NCBI GenBank assembly: GCA_023435925.1 | Contig: JAEZLF010000008.1 | Coordinates: 1-12,552 of the forward strand | Direction of reading: 5' to 3' | Source of the DNA: Bacillota bacterium | Lineage (GTDB): Bacteria > Bacillota > Clostridia > Acetivibrionales > DTU013 | DNA length: 12,552 bases | Shown: positions 1-7,170 of the stretch, piece after piece | Position numbering within the stretch: position 1 is the stretch's first letter | Layout of the letters: each line of letters begins with the position of its first letter | The notes under the pieces: model-generated | Seen by the model: the letters and a program-made list of their open reading frames with translations, nothing else | Database searches by the model: none | Told to the model about the DNA's origin: nothing | Translations under genes and position numbers: made by a program

Positions 1-188
1 TGGTAAAGGATACGGCTCTTGTACAGGTTCTTGGTGTTTCAGAGCTCTTCAGAGTGGCTAAAAATGAGGCATCAAGAATTTCCTCTGTGACGCCGCTTTT
101 TACTGCAGGCGTGTTCTACTTTGTAATGAATTGGCTTGTGACAAGAGTATTTCATTTTACCGAAAAGAAGCTGGACTACTACAGATAG
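1..188 (+). CDS. Amino-acid ABC transporter permease, C-terminal fragment
   Basis: This is the 3' end of a gene that begins before the window. The reading frame starts at base 3 and gives about 61 residues ending in TAG at 186-188. The segment KDTALVQVLGVSEL matches the conserved cytoplasmic coupling loop of HisM/GlnP-type amino-acid permeases, which contacts the ATPase. A last hydrophobic segment (TPLFTAGVFYFVMNWLVTRV) then forms the final membrane helix, followed by a short charged tail. The ATPase gene begins 12 bases after the stop and its ribosome binding site overlaps the stop codon, so the two are co-transcribed and translationally coupled. The solute-binding protein gene is presumably further upstream. 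The substrate cannot be told from this fragment. Confidence 0.85.
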   Translation, partial: VKDTALVQVLGVSELFRVAKNEASRISSVTPLFTAGVFYFVMNWLVTRVFHFTEKKLDYYR

Positions 189-193
189 GAGGG
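187..193 (+). promoter_or_regulatory. Ribosome binding site of the ABC ATPase, overlapping the permease stop
   Basis: AGGAGGG at 187-193 lies 7 bases before the ATG at 201 and uses the last two bases of the permease TAG stop. This fixes the ATPase start and indicates coupled translation of the two transporter subunits. Confidence 0.8.
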
Positions 194-200
194 AAGAGCT

Positions 201-965
201 ATGGAAATGTTACGGGTTAATGGCTTGTACAAACAGTTTGACGGTAACGAAGTGCTTTCGGGCATTTCTTTTAAGATAAAAAAGGGCGAAGTTCTTGCTG
301 TAATAGGCCCGTCCGGTTCCGGGAAAAGCACCCTTCTTAGATGCATTAATTTACTGGAAAAGGCGGATTCCGGTTCAATAGATGTGGAGGGAGACGAACT
401 TTTTTACACATCGGATGCCGGAAAGGCTGTATATGTACCGGAGAATGAGCTGAGAAAAATCAGACTACGTCTTGGGCTTGTATTTCAGAATTTTAATTTG
501 TTTCCGCACTTTTCCGTCCTTCGCAATATTACAGAGGCTCCCATAAGGGTGGCCGGTATATCAAAGGAAGAGGCAAAAAAAACGGCTCTCGAGTTGCTGG
601 CTAAAATGGGGCTTGAGGATAAAGCAGAGGCATTTCCCTACCAGCTTTCCGGCGGACAATGCCAGAGAGTGGCTATAGCAAGAGCACTGGCTTTGAAGCC
701 GGATATCCTGTTTTTTGATGAGCCCACATCTGCGCTGGACCCTGAGCTTACTATAGAGGTGCTAAAGGTCATCAGACTGTTGGCTGCTGAACGAATGACC
801 ATGGTGGTGGTGACCCATGAAATGGCATTTGCCCGCGATGTAGCGGATAGAGTCATTTTTATGGACAAGGGGCAGATTATTGAAGAGGGTAATCCGACAG
901 AGGTATTTGCAAATCCGTCCAATGAACGGACAAAAGCCTTTCTGAAGAACTATTCGGAAGATTAA
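201..965 (+). CDS. Polar amino-acid ABC transporter ATP-binding protein (GlnQ/HisP family)
   Basis: This is the cytoplasmic ATPase that powers uptake through the permease encoded just upstream. All ATPase motifs are present: Walker A GPSGSGKST at residues 36-44, the Q-loop Gln96 in VFQNFNLFPH, signature LSGGQCQR at 149-156, Walker B ILFFDEPTSALD ending at Asp180, and the switch His206 in VVTHEMAF. The VFQNFNLFPH wording and the VVTHEM context are typical of the polar amino-acid (PAAT) family. At 254 aa it is slightly longer than the usual ~240. The extra length lies between the Walker A region and the Q-loop (about residues 66-80). The signature has Cys154 where most relatives have Gln. The substrate (glutamine, cystine, arginine or another) cannot be assigned. 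No clear terminator follows in the 104-base gap. Confidence 0.95.
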   Translation: MEMLRVNGLYKQFDGNEVLSGISFKIKKGEVLAVIGPSGSGKSTLLRCINLLEKADSGSIDVEGDELFYTSDAGKAVYVPENELRKIRLRLGLVFQNFNLFPHFSVLRNITEAPIRVAGISKEEAKKTALELLAKMGLEDKAEAFPYQLSGGQCQRVAIARALALKPDILFFDEPTSALDPELTIEVLKVIRLLAAERMTMVVVTHEMAFARDVADRVIFMDKGQIIEEGNPTEVFANPSNERTKAFLKNYSED

Positions 966-987
966 TCAGAGTGCAGAAATATTAGTC

Positions 988-1016
988 TTGAATTATACTG
1001 CTTAGCGGCGTAAAAT
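988..1016 (+). promoter_or_regulatory. Candidate sigma-A promoter for the sugar isomerase gene
   Basis: A -35-like TTGAAT (988-993) is separated by exactly 17 bases from a -10-like TAAAAT (1011-1016), which fits the vegetative consensus at 4 of 6 and 5 of 6 positions. It sits 54 bases before the start codon of the next gene. A competing -10-like TATACT at 994-999 has no good -35 partner. Transcription start is inferred, not seen. Confidence 0.5.
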
Positions 1017-1021
1017 AGAAA

Positions 1022-1037
1022 ATGTAATCCGTTACAT
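1022..1037. promoter_or_regulatory. Palindromic operator candidate
   Basis: ATGTAA-tccg-TTACAT is a perfect 6-bp inverted repeat with a 4-base centre. It lies just downstream of the candidate -10 box, near the expected transcription start and 33 bases before the isomerase start codon. The position and symmetry fit a dimeric repressor site. The regulator is unknown and is not encoded in the window. It is too short and AT-rich to be a terminator. Confidence 0.4.
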
Positions 1038-1069
1038 AAAATTTAAAAGAGAGACAGGAGGAAGCAGCT

Positions 1070-1891
1070 ATGTCATTTCCAATTGCATTACAGCTATATT
1101 CCGTCAGAGATGAAATGAAGAAGGATTTTACCGGAACACTACGGGAAGTGAAAGCTATGGGGTTTGATGGCGTAGAATTTGCCGGCTTGTATGGACATAA
1201 GCCGTCGGAAATTAAGGAAATTCTCAAGGAACTGGATCTGGTTCCTGTATCTGCCCATGTTCCATTTACCGATCTCATTGCCGACACGGATAAAGTGGTC
1301 GGTGAATATGCGGCAATAGGCTGCAAATATATAGCTATCCCGTACCTTACACCTGAGTACCGTCCCGGTGCTGAAAAATTTGGCGAAGTAATCGAAGGTG
1401 CCAGAATCATCGGAAAAGCAGCAAAGGAATATGATCTACAACTGCTTTACCATAACCATGACTTTGAATTCGAAAAAATGAATGGGGAATACGCTCTGGA
1501 TGTTCTCTATTCCAGTGTTTCCAGTGACCTTCTGCAAACTGAAATAGATACCTGCTGGGTAAATGTTGCCGGTGAAAATCCATCTTCTTATCTGAGGAAG
1601 TATGCTGGTCGTTCACCTGTTGTTCATCTGAAGGACTTTGTCATGCCCGGTAAAAAGCCCGAAAAATTATATGAGCTTATCGGGATAGAGGATAATAAAA
1701 AAGAAGAAGAAACTAAAGCCTTTGAATTCCGCCCTCTGGGAAGCGGTGTACAAAACTTTGTTGAAATATTCAAAGCCTGCAAGGATGCCGGTGCAAGCTG
1801 GGTTGTTATCGAGCAGGATGCTCCTTCAATAGGAAAGACACCCATTGAATGTGCACAAGCTAGTATCGATTACATTAAAAGTATAGGTTAA
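1070..1891 (+). CDS. Sugar phosphate isomerase/epimerase (xylose isomerase-like TIM barrel, IolE-like)
   Basis: This is a cytoplasmic 273-aa protein of the AP-endonuclease-2/xylose isomerase-like TIM-barrel superfamily. The ALQLYSVRDEM start, the HNHDFEF strand (His128-Phe134), EIDTCWV (Glu158-Val164), VVHLKD (His186-Asp189) and VVIEQD (Glu248) are the hallmark segments. Asp160, His186 and Glu248 are likely among the metal ligands. Members isomerise or epimerise keto-sugars, or dehydrate inosose. The exact substrate cannot be deduced, and many relatives of this subgroup are annotated only at superfamily level. An AGGAGG at 1056-1061, 8 bases before ATG 1070, fixes the start. It stands as a single gene with its own candidate promoter and a strong terminator, so the regulator and transporter for its pathway must lie elsewhere. 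Confidence 0.9.
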   Translation: MSFPIALQLYSVRDEMKKDFTGTLREVKAMGFDGVEFAGLYGHKPSEIKEILKELDLVPVSAHVPFTDLIADTDKVVGEYAAIGCKYIAIPYLTPEYRPGAEKFGEVIEGARIIGKAAKEYDLQLLYHNHDFEFEKMNGEYALDVLYSSVSSDLLQTEIDTCWVNVAGENPSSYLRKYAGRSPVVHLKDFVMPGKKPEKLYELIGIEDNKKEEETKAFEFRPLGSGVQNFVEIFKACKDAGASWVVIEQDAPSIGKTPIECAQASIDYIKSIG

Positions 1892-1912
1892 GAAAATGTA
1901 CAGTACCCGCTA

Positions 1913-1953
1913 AAAATTATGACCTTCTCAGGGAATGGGAAGGTCATAATTTT
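1913..1953 (+). terminator. Rho-independent terminator after the isomerase gene
   Basis: A long inverted repeat pairs 1913-1929 with 1937-1953: 17 pairs, one of them a T-G wobble, around a 7-base loop. The right arm ends in TTTT and the left arm begins in an A run, so it could terminate in both directions. It begins 22 bases after the isomerase stop and separates that gene from the next operon. Confidence 0.8.
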
Positions 1954-2196
1954 CTACCTATGATATGTGATATGCCTTAATTCTATTTGAGGACGAATAA
2001 CTGGCATACAACCTGTCAATCTGTTACTTGACATGTCTGTACCTGCAATCTTCCACACATCTACTTTTCATAAGTCGGAAGCATGAACTGTCATTTTGGA
2101 TTTTGCTGGATATATGGATTCCTTTTTATATTTTTATATGATAGAATAATCTGTAATTCGTGCTATTCATAACCATGGAAGGGAAATGCGTTATTT
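1954..2196 (+). other. AT-rich spacer before the vWA operon, weak promoter candidates only
   Basis: With the terminator this makes a gene-free stretch of 305 bases. No open frame with a ribosome binding site is visible. The T-rich part at 2119-2150 holds -10-like hexamers (TATGAT 2137-2142 and TAGAAT 2142-2147), but their -35 partners are poor. TTGACA at 2028-2033 matches a -35 box perfectly yet has no -10 at the right distance. The promoter of the operon is expected here and I cannot place it with confidence. A poorly matching promoter would fit regulated expression or an alternative sigma factor, but that is inference. Confidence 0.4.
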
Positions 2197-2778
2197 ATGC
2201 AGGATGCTATAAATTCATTAAGCGAGCAGCAGATTAGCTTTTTTGAAAAGCAGTGTGGGTATGTTCCGATTCTCATGAATAGAAGCAAAGCGGTACGCAA
2301 CTATTTAAAGGGGGTCATGTTCAGAGCTCTCCTGTTTATTTTTTTGTGCATGGTGGTCAAGTGGAATGAGAAATTTCTGGTGTTGCTGATTTTTTACAGT
2401 ATTTATTTTGCACTGGATACCTATCGTAAGGCGTTCAGCTGCTTGAGAAAGCAAATGATCAACAATCTGGATAAAGCCCGGATAGTCGGGGCAGGTATCG
2501 TTGTTGATAAAGCGCATGAATACCCGGAAGGACTGGTTGGATGGATCAGAAGACGTTCGAAGGGTGAACGGGCAGAGTCGGAATACAAATATCAGTATTA
2601 TTCGTCGCTGAAGCTGTCCTTCAACGGCCGTGAAGAAAATTGGTACAGCTGTACGAATATGACATATGAACAGGCTGTAGCCGGGGATTGTGCGACGGTT
2701 GTTGAATTTCCCGAGGAATATGAATTAGGTAGATATTGCTGCTTTCTGGATCGGTTGGATGAAGATTCATTTATATAG
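2197..2778 (+). CDS. Unrecognised 193-aa protein with a two-helix membrane hairpin
   Basis: I do not recognise the family. The N-terminal ~40 residues are polar and basic. A hydrophobic hairpin follows: helix 1 about 42-54, a short KWNEK turn, helix 2 about 60-73. The C-terminal ~115 residues are soluble and probably beta-rich, with alternating strands such as YYSSLKLSF and ATVVEF. By the positive-inside rule both ends are cytoplasmic, so this would be the cytoplasmic face of the locus. The ribosome binding site GGAAGGGA (2177-2184) is 12 bases from ATG 2197, which is rather far, but no better in-frame start exists nearby. The next gene starts 37 bases downstream on the same strand with no terminator between, so it is likely the first gene of the vWA operon. 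Confidence 0.75.
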   Translation: MQDAINSLSEQQISFFEKQCGYVPILMNRSKAVRNYLKGVMFRALLFIFLCMVVKWNEKFLVLLIFYSIYFALDTYRKAFSCLRKQMINNLDKARIVGAGIVVDKAHEYPEGLVGWIRRRSKGERAESEYKYQYYSSLKLSFNGREENWYSCTNMTYEQAVAGDCATVVEFPEEYELGRYCCFLDRLDEDSFI

Positions 2779-2815
2779 ATAAAGAAATTTTATTATTTGA
2801 CGTGAGGCCTAAAAA

Positions 2816-5800
2816 ATGGATTATACTCTTTTATGTGGACTAGCTTTACTTTTTTTCGCTGTAGTGATCGCGGACCTTGCCGGGCATGGAATACTAAAAA
2901 TAAGGCGGAGCATTCAGGAGTGGATATTTTTTAGTTTATTGATCCTTGCTTGCGGTTCAAGTGGTTTTTTTGGTGTAAAAGCGTTTATTGACAGCAATGA
3001 AAGGAACGATGGAGCTCTTTATCTATCCTACCGCTATTTGCTGGATGATGACATACCCAATGCATTATCGTCTATGAAACGTGCCGGAGCTGGTTCAGAA
3101 TATCAGGCGCCGGTCATCGAGCTTTTATCGCTATGTAAAACACAGGATTATGTTTCTGCCTATTTTAGATCCGAGCAGATTATGAATGAGGGGAATGTCA
3201 AAGGAGAGCTTCTGGAAAGCGTTAAGGCATTAAATAAGATGTCTGCAGCAATGCTGAATATTGCTGTGGGGGAGGCCGCTGATCAGGAAATTACAGGTCA
3301 GGGAGCACTAAGTCAGAGCGCTGCAGGTCAGGGAGCACCAAGTCAGAGCGCTGCAGGTCAGCAAATCCCAAGTCAGGAAGCTGCAAGTCAGCAAGTCGCA
3401 AGTCAGCAAGTCGTAAGTCAGAAAGCCGCAAGTCAGGGTGTCACAGGTCAGAATGTAACGAGTCAGAAGCTAGATAATCAAAAAACATCTTTCCAGAAAG
3501 TTGCTTTTCAGAAAGTTGCTTTCCAGAAAGTATCCAGTCAAGCTCCTTTGACAGATGATGCGATAAATGACAGCGTGGCATTTGTGGAGCAAGAGATCTT
3601 ACGCTGCTTCAATGCTCAGCGTTTTAATAACTCGGACAAATTGGAGGATACCTATCTGCTCGATAAGCAAATACGTTCCGGTGCAATTGGCGAGTTGTCG
3701 ATTGAGGAGGTTCTGGCGGTTGTTGAGAAATATGAAGGTGATTCAGAAATATTAAAGCCGGCTATACGGTATGCGGCAGGTATCAGGAACTATGAAAAAG
3801 CTGTCGAACTGGCAGAAAAACTGTTGAAGGACAAAAGATCCGTTGAGAATCTCGTTATTTATACTGATATTATTGCACAGGGTGTATCAGACGGATATAC
3901 AATCAACAAGGAGGATATGGAGAAACAGAAAATCCTTTCGCAGGCAGAGGTTCTGGAAAGAAGAGCCGCTGAATATTTCGAAATGGATGAAAAGAGAGAA
4001 GAGCTCCTTAATCGCGCCAATGATTTGCAAAGAAGGGCAGAAAATCTGGAAATTTATAGAGTGATAAACTATGTGCAGGCTAAAAAGCCGCTGCTGTTTG
4101 ATACTTCCGGATTATATGACATACAGCTGGCAAAGCTGTATTTAGCGGCGGATGAAAGAGAGAAAGCCAGGGAGATTATTTATGATATCGTGGATAATTC
4201 ACCTGTGATTTCAGAAACATCTCCCATTAAAGAGCCGCTGAAAGAAGTAATCGACGCATATAACCAGTCTACAGCTGATGAAGTCAGCCCGTTACTGCAA
4301 AGTGCTGTCCAGGATATGATATCGGCCGAGAGCCAGGACATTATTCAAATGAATGAGGCCACGATTAATGGAAGATTGGCCAACTATATTACATCGACAT
4401 TGAAGTATGACAAAATCGGAATATTTATCAGTAAGGTCGATACTCAGAAGTATCCGGAGATCACAGCCTTCCTGAACATAAACGGCGAGAAGAATGGAGT
4501 TCTCGGGCTGGCGAGCGAATTTAAGGAAAAGGATTTTGAACTCATTGATACCCAGTATCAAATCACCAAATTTACGATTGATTCTGAGGCAGCGAAAACG
4601 GATGTAAACATTTCTATTGTTCTCGACAGAAGCGGCAGTATGAACGGCACGCCTATAGCGGATGCCCTGACAGCAACCAATGCCTGTATCAACAAAATGG
4701 ATGCGAAAAATCAATACCTCTCTATTGTGGCCTACAGTTCGGATGCTTCTGTAATCACAGCAAGAACGAATTCTGAGGCTGCTCTACGCAATGGTTCAAA
4801 TTCCATTGTTTCCGGTGGAGGGACCAATATTTCTGCCGGGATCGAGTCTGGAATCTCTTCACTAAACGGAAGTACCGGTGCTAAAGCCATCATTCTTCTT
4901 ACGGACGGACAGGACGGAAATTCGCAGGAGGCTATGGATGAGGCCATTAACAGAGCAATCAAAAATGATGTGGCTATTTTTACCGTCGGACTGGGAGATA
5001 TCAACAGCGAGTATTTAAGAGCCATTGCCCAGAGAACGGGCGGTAAATTCATACTGGCTTCTAATTCAACCGAGCTGGAAGATATTTATTTAACTTTGCA
5101 GAAATACATTGTCAATAATTATTGCGTGAAATATACGGTTTCGGCGAATCCGGAGTCAGACCCCAGAAATCTGACAGTAGGAATTCCGGAATATCAGGTG
5201 TCCGGAGATAAGGACTACACCATTTCGGACGAGAGCGGGGAAGAAGCGGAACAAGCTACCGGCATCCATGCGGTGGATGAAGATACCATTGCGGTCAGCA
5301 GTGTTACGCCAAACAGTCTATCTGCCGCCGATATATTAAAAGGTGTTGAAATTACGATAAAGGGTACAGGCTTATCGGAAGACGCAGTAGTAAGCATTGG
5401 AAAGCTAAAGCTGGAAGGCTTGAAAGCGACCGGTGATTCAGCGTTCTCCGGAAAGCTGAAAGGTGACCTTAGCGCAGGCGCTTATCAGGTAAAAGCTGCT
5501 GCCGGGGACGGACGCATCGTCATTAAGAAGGATGCCTTTCATGTATTCAGAGCAGGGACTACTACCCGTGTGCGACTGGGATCTGCTACGATTACCGCGG
5601 ATGCAATCGGCCAGACCGGCGACAGGAGTTTTGTTGCTTCGGGTAATGTGCTGATCAACGGTTTTATTCACTGTGATACCTCGTTGACCATTACAGCCAA
5701 CGATTTGCCGGAGAATTTTGTTATCAGTCCGGGTGGTACATCTTATCTGGGAAACAGCGGTGTTTTTTCCGGCAAAGGCAGGCTCTATATCAGCTATGCG

Positions 5801-7156
5801 CAGGTATCCTCCAATGGTATTGCAGGGAAAACCTTTGCAAAGCTGGCTCTGGGCGGCAAGAATTATATTGTTGAGGATGGGGAATTTGCAATTGGTGTAA
5901 ACGGAACGGATACAGATTTTGATATGAGTCTTCACAATTTTGATATTCAAATACCAATGATGTCAACCATCGAGGTTGCCAAAATGAAGCTGTATTCCGA
6001 CAGAATCCAGATTACCATCGATGAGCTGAATCCGGCAGATATTATAGAATCTGTGACCGACGGAATCAAGGGAAGTGTGGTAACGACTCAAAAAGAGGAA
6101 AAAGCTGTTAAAGGGAAAAAAGCTGCTAAAGAAAGCAATAAAACGGCCAAAAGAAGTGAGGCCTTTGTGTTTAAGCCGTCAGAGGCTATAGGGGGCAGCA
6201 TGGATGTTGCGGTAACAGCGAATGATATCATTATTGGACTGACGTTATCATTAGAATCAGAAAATTCGATTCAGTTTGGTTCCATCGGACTTGACAGTGC
6301 GGAACTGAAAATAAATTCACTGGACCCCTCTAAGGAATACTGGAAATTAGGCGGAGAAATTGATTTCTCAAAAATTGTAAAAGGATTTGGCGGAGTTGGA
6401 ATATCAGGCTTGAATGGCCATATTGCATCCTATTACTGGTGCTTTGATGAAATTGAGATCACAGCTGATTTGTATCCCGGGATTCCCATTTATAATGCGG
6501 TATATATCGACAAAATGGGACTGAATCTGGATGGCGCAAGTACATTGTTATTAAAATCACCGTATATTTCTGATGAGACCAAAAAGGTGTTATTTGCAGA
6601 CAGCAATTTGGAAGCGGTTCAGGCTGAAGATGTCATTCTGTCAGGTCTTGTGGGCGCAGATGCAAATTTGTTCAAGACGTTTAAATTGAAGGTGCCCAAG
6701 GATTTCACAAAGTGGGGAACGCTGGGAGAAATCGACGGAAAGATTTCATATAATTTCTGCGATGTTCAATTCCAGATTGCCGCAGATTTGAAGGTATTGA
6801 AGCAAAAAATGGCCAATGCGTCCATCGGGTTTGGGAAAAGCGGTCTGAATGTAGCTGCAGGCGCCAACCTTGATTTATCCATGCTGGATTGCGAGTTAGG
6901 CGGCAATATTGATCTTGGTTTAAATACCACATGGAAGATGCTTACACTTTCATTAGAAACGGACGGTCATATTGACTGCGGTTTCATGAATGTACATTAT
7001 AAGGGTGATGCCGGGTTGAAGTTTATTGCGGAATATGACGGCTCCTATTTTGCTGTGGAGCTTAGTCAGGCAAACAAAGTCTCAAAATATTGGTATGACA
7101 GTGACGGCAAGCCCTTATTCTGGAATAGATTCCATACATCCACTTACTTTGAATAG
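2816..7156 (+). CDS. Giant membrane-anchored vWA protein with TPR-like, Gln-repeat, IPT/TIG-like and beta-rich regions
   Basis: The protein has 1446 aa and two N-terminal membrane helices (about 4-22 and 36-58). The loop between them is basic (Lys28, Arg30, Arg31), so both ends should face outside and almost 1390 residues would be extracytoplasmic. In order: an alpha-helical TPR-like part (60-155); a linker with Gln at every fifth position (157-242); a second TPR-like part (245-470) that includes a predicted coiled coil rich in Glu, Arg and Leu (366-414); a vWA domain (595-765); an IPT/TIG-like beta domain (about 825-912); a beta-rich tail of unknown fold (913-1446) broken by a Lys-rich stretch (1085-1115). 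The vWA metal site is complete: DRSGS at 604-608, Thr670 and Asp697. vWA domains bind protein partners through a metal ion, so a scaffold or adhesion role is likely, but the ligand is unknown. ATG 2816 follows GTGAGG (2802-2807) at 8 bases. Confidence 0.88.
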   Translation: MDYTLLCGLALLFFAVVIADLAGHGILKIRRSIQEWIFFSLLILACGSSGFFGVKAFIDSNERNDGALYLSYRYLLDDDIPNALSSMKRAGAGSEYQAPVIELLSLCKTQDYVSAYFRSEQIMNEGNVKGELLESVKALNKMSAAMLNIAVGEAADQEITGQGALSQSAAGQGAPSQSAAGQQIPSQEAASQQVASQQVVSQKAASQGVTGQNVTSQKLDNQKTSFQKVAFQKVAFQKVSSQAPLTDDAINDSVAFVEQEILRCFNAQRFNNSDKLEDTYLLDKQIRSGAIGELSIEEVLAVVEKYEGDSEILKPAIRYAAGIRNYEKAVELAEKLLKDKRSVENLVIYTDIIAQGVSDGYTINKEDMEKQKILSQAEVLERRAAEYFEMDEKREELLNRANDLQRRAENLEIYRVINYVQAKKPLLFDTSGLYDIQLAKLYLAADEREKAREIIYDIVDNSPVISETSPIKEPLKEVIDAYNQSTADEVSPLLQSAVQDMISAESQDIIQMNEATINGRLANYITSTLKYDKIGIFISKVDTQKYPEITAFLNINGEKNGVLGLASEFKEKDFELIDTQYQITKFTIDSEAAKTDVNISIVLDRSGSMNGTPIADALTATNACINKMDAKNQYLSIVAYSSDASVITARTNSEAALRNGSNSIVSGGGTNISAGIESGISSLNGSTGAKAIILLTDGQDGNSQEAMDEAINRAIKNDVAIFTVGLGDINSEYLRAIAQRTGGKFILASNSTELEDIYLTLQKYIVNNYCVKYTVSANPESDPRNLTVGIPEYQVSGDKDYTISDESGEEAEQATGIHAVDEDTIAVSSVTPNSLSAADILKGVEITIKGTGLSEDAVVSIGKLKLEGLKATGDSAFSGKLKGDLSAGAYQVKAAAGDGRIVIKKDAFHVFRAGTTTRVRLGSATITADAIGQTGDRSFVASGNVLINGFIHCDTSLTITANDLPENFVISPGGTSYLGNSGVFSGKGRLYISYAQVSSNGIAGKTFAKLALGGKNYIVEDGEFAIGVNGTDTDFDMSLHNFDIQIPMMSTIEVAKMKLYSDRIQITIDELNPADIIESVTDGIKGSVVTTQKEEKAVKGKKAAKESNKTAKRSEAFVFKPSEAIGGSMDVAVTANDIIIGLTLSLESENSIQFGSIGLDSAELKINSLDPSKEYWKLGGEIDFSKIVKGFGGVGISGLNGHIASYYWCFDEIEITADLYPGIPIYNAVYIDKMGLNLDGASTLLLKSPYISDETKKVLFADSNLEAVQAEDVILSGLVGADANLFKTFKLKVPKDFTKWGTLGEIDGKISYNFCDVQFQIAADLKVLKQKMANASIGFGKSGLNVAAGANLDLSMLDCELGGNIDLGLNTTWKMLTLSLETDGHIDCGFMNVHYKGDAGLKFIAEYDGSYFAVELSQANKVSKYWYDSDGKPLFWNRFHTSTYFE
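3284..3541 (+). repeat. In-frame 15-bp tandem repeat coding for a Gln-every-fifth-residue linker
   Basis: Eighteen glutamines fall exactly five residues apart from Gln157 to Gln242 of the vWA protein. Most units read (S/G)Q followed by three residues such as KAA, QVA or SAA, and the last units become FQKVA. At DNA level the unit is 15 bp, with AGTCAG or GGTCAG recurring. A near-identical 30-bp duplication (3296-3325 and 3326-3355, one base different) and near-identical 15-bp copies near 3496-3530 point to recent slippage. Any gain or loss of units keeps the frame. Confidence 0.9.
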
Positions 7157-7160
7157 CGTT

Positions 7161-7165
7161 GGAGG
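7161..7165 (+). promoter_or_regulatory. Ribosome binding site that fixes the start of the Ig-like protein gene
   Basis: GGAGG at 7161-7165 lies 5 bases before ATG 7171. It would lie inside the reading frame if the in-frame TTG at 7159 were used, so ATG 7171 is the start. It is only 4 bases after the stop of the vWA gene, which implies coupled translation. Confidence 0.8.
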
Positions 7166-7170
7166 CTAAA

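Noticed and set aside
638..922. Minus-strand open frame of 94 codons inside the ABC ATPase gene
   Set aside because: It lies wholly within a gene with complete ATPase motifs and has no recognisable product or ribosome site.
2028..2033. Perfect TTGACA considered as -35 box for the vWA operon
   Set aside because: No -10-like hexamer lies 15-19 bases downstream.
3284..3541. Tandem repeat considered as a CRISPR array
   Set aside because: The period is 15 bp without unique spacers, and it is in frame with the surrounding coding sequence.
5438..5950. Minus-strand open frame of 170 codons inside the vWA gene
   Set aside because: It is a shadow of a long intact gene; its translation shows no family or domain pattern.
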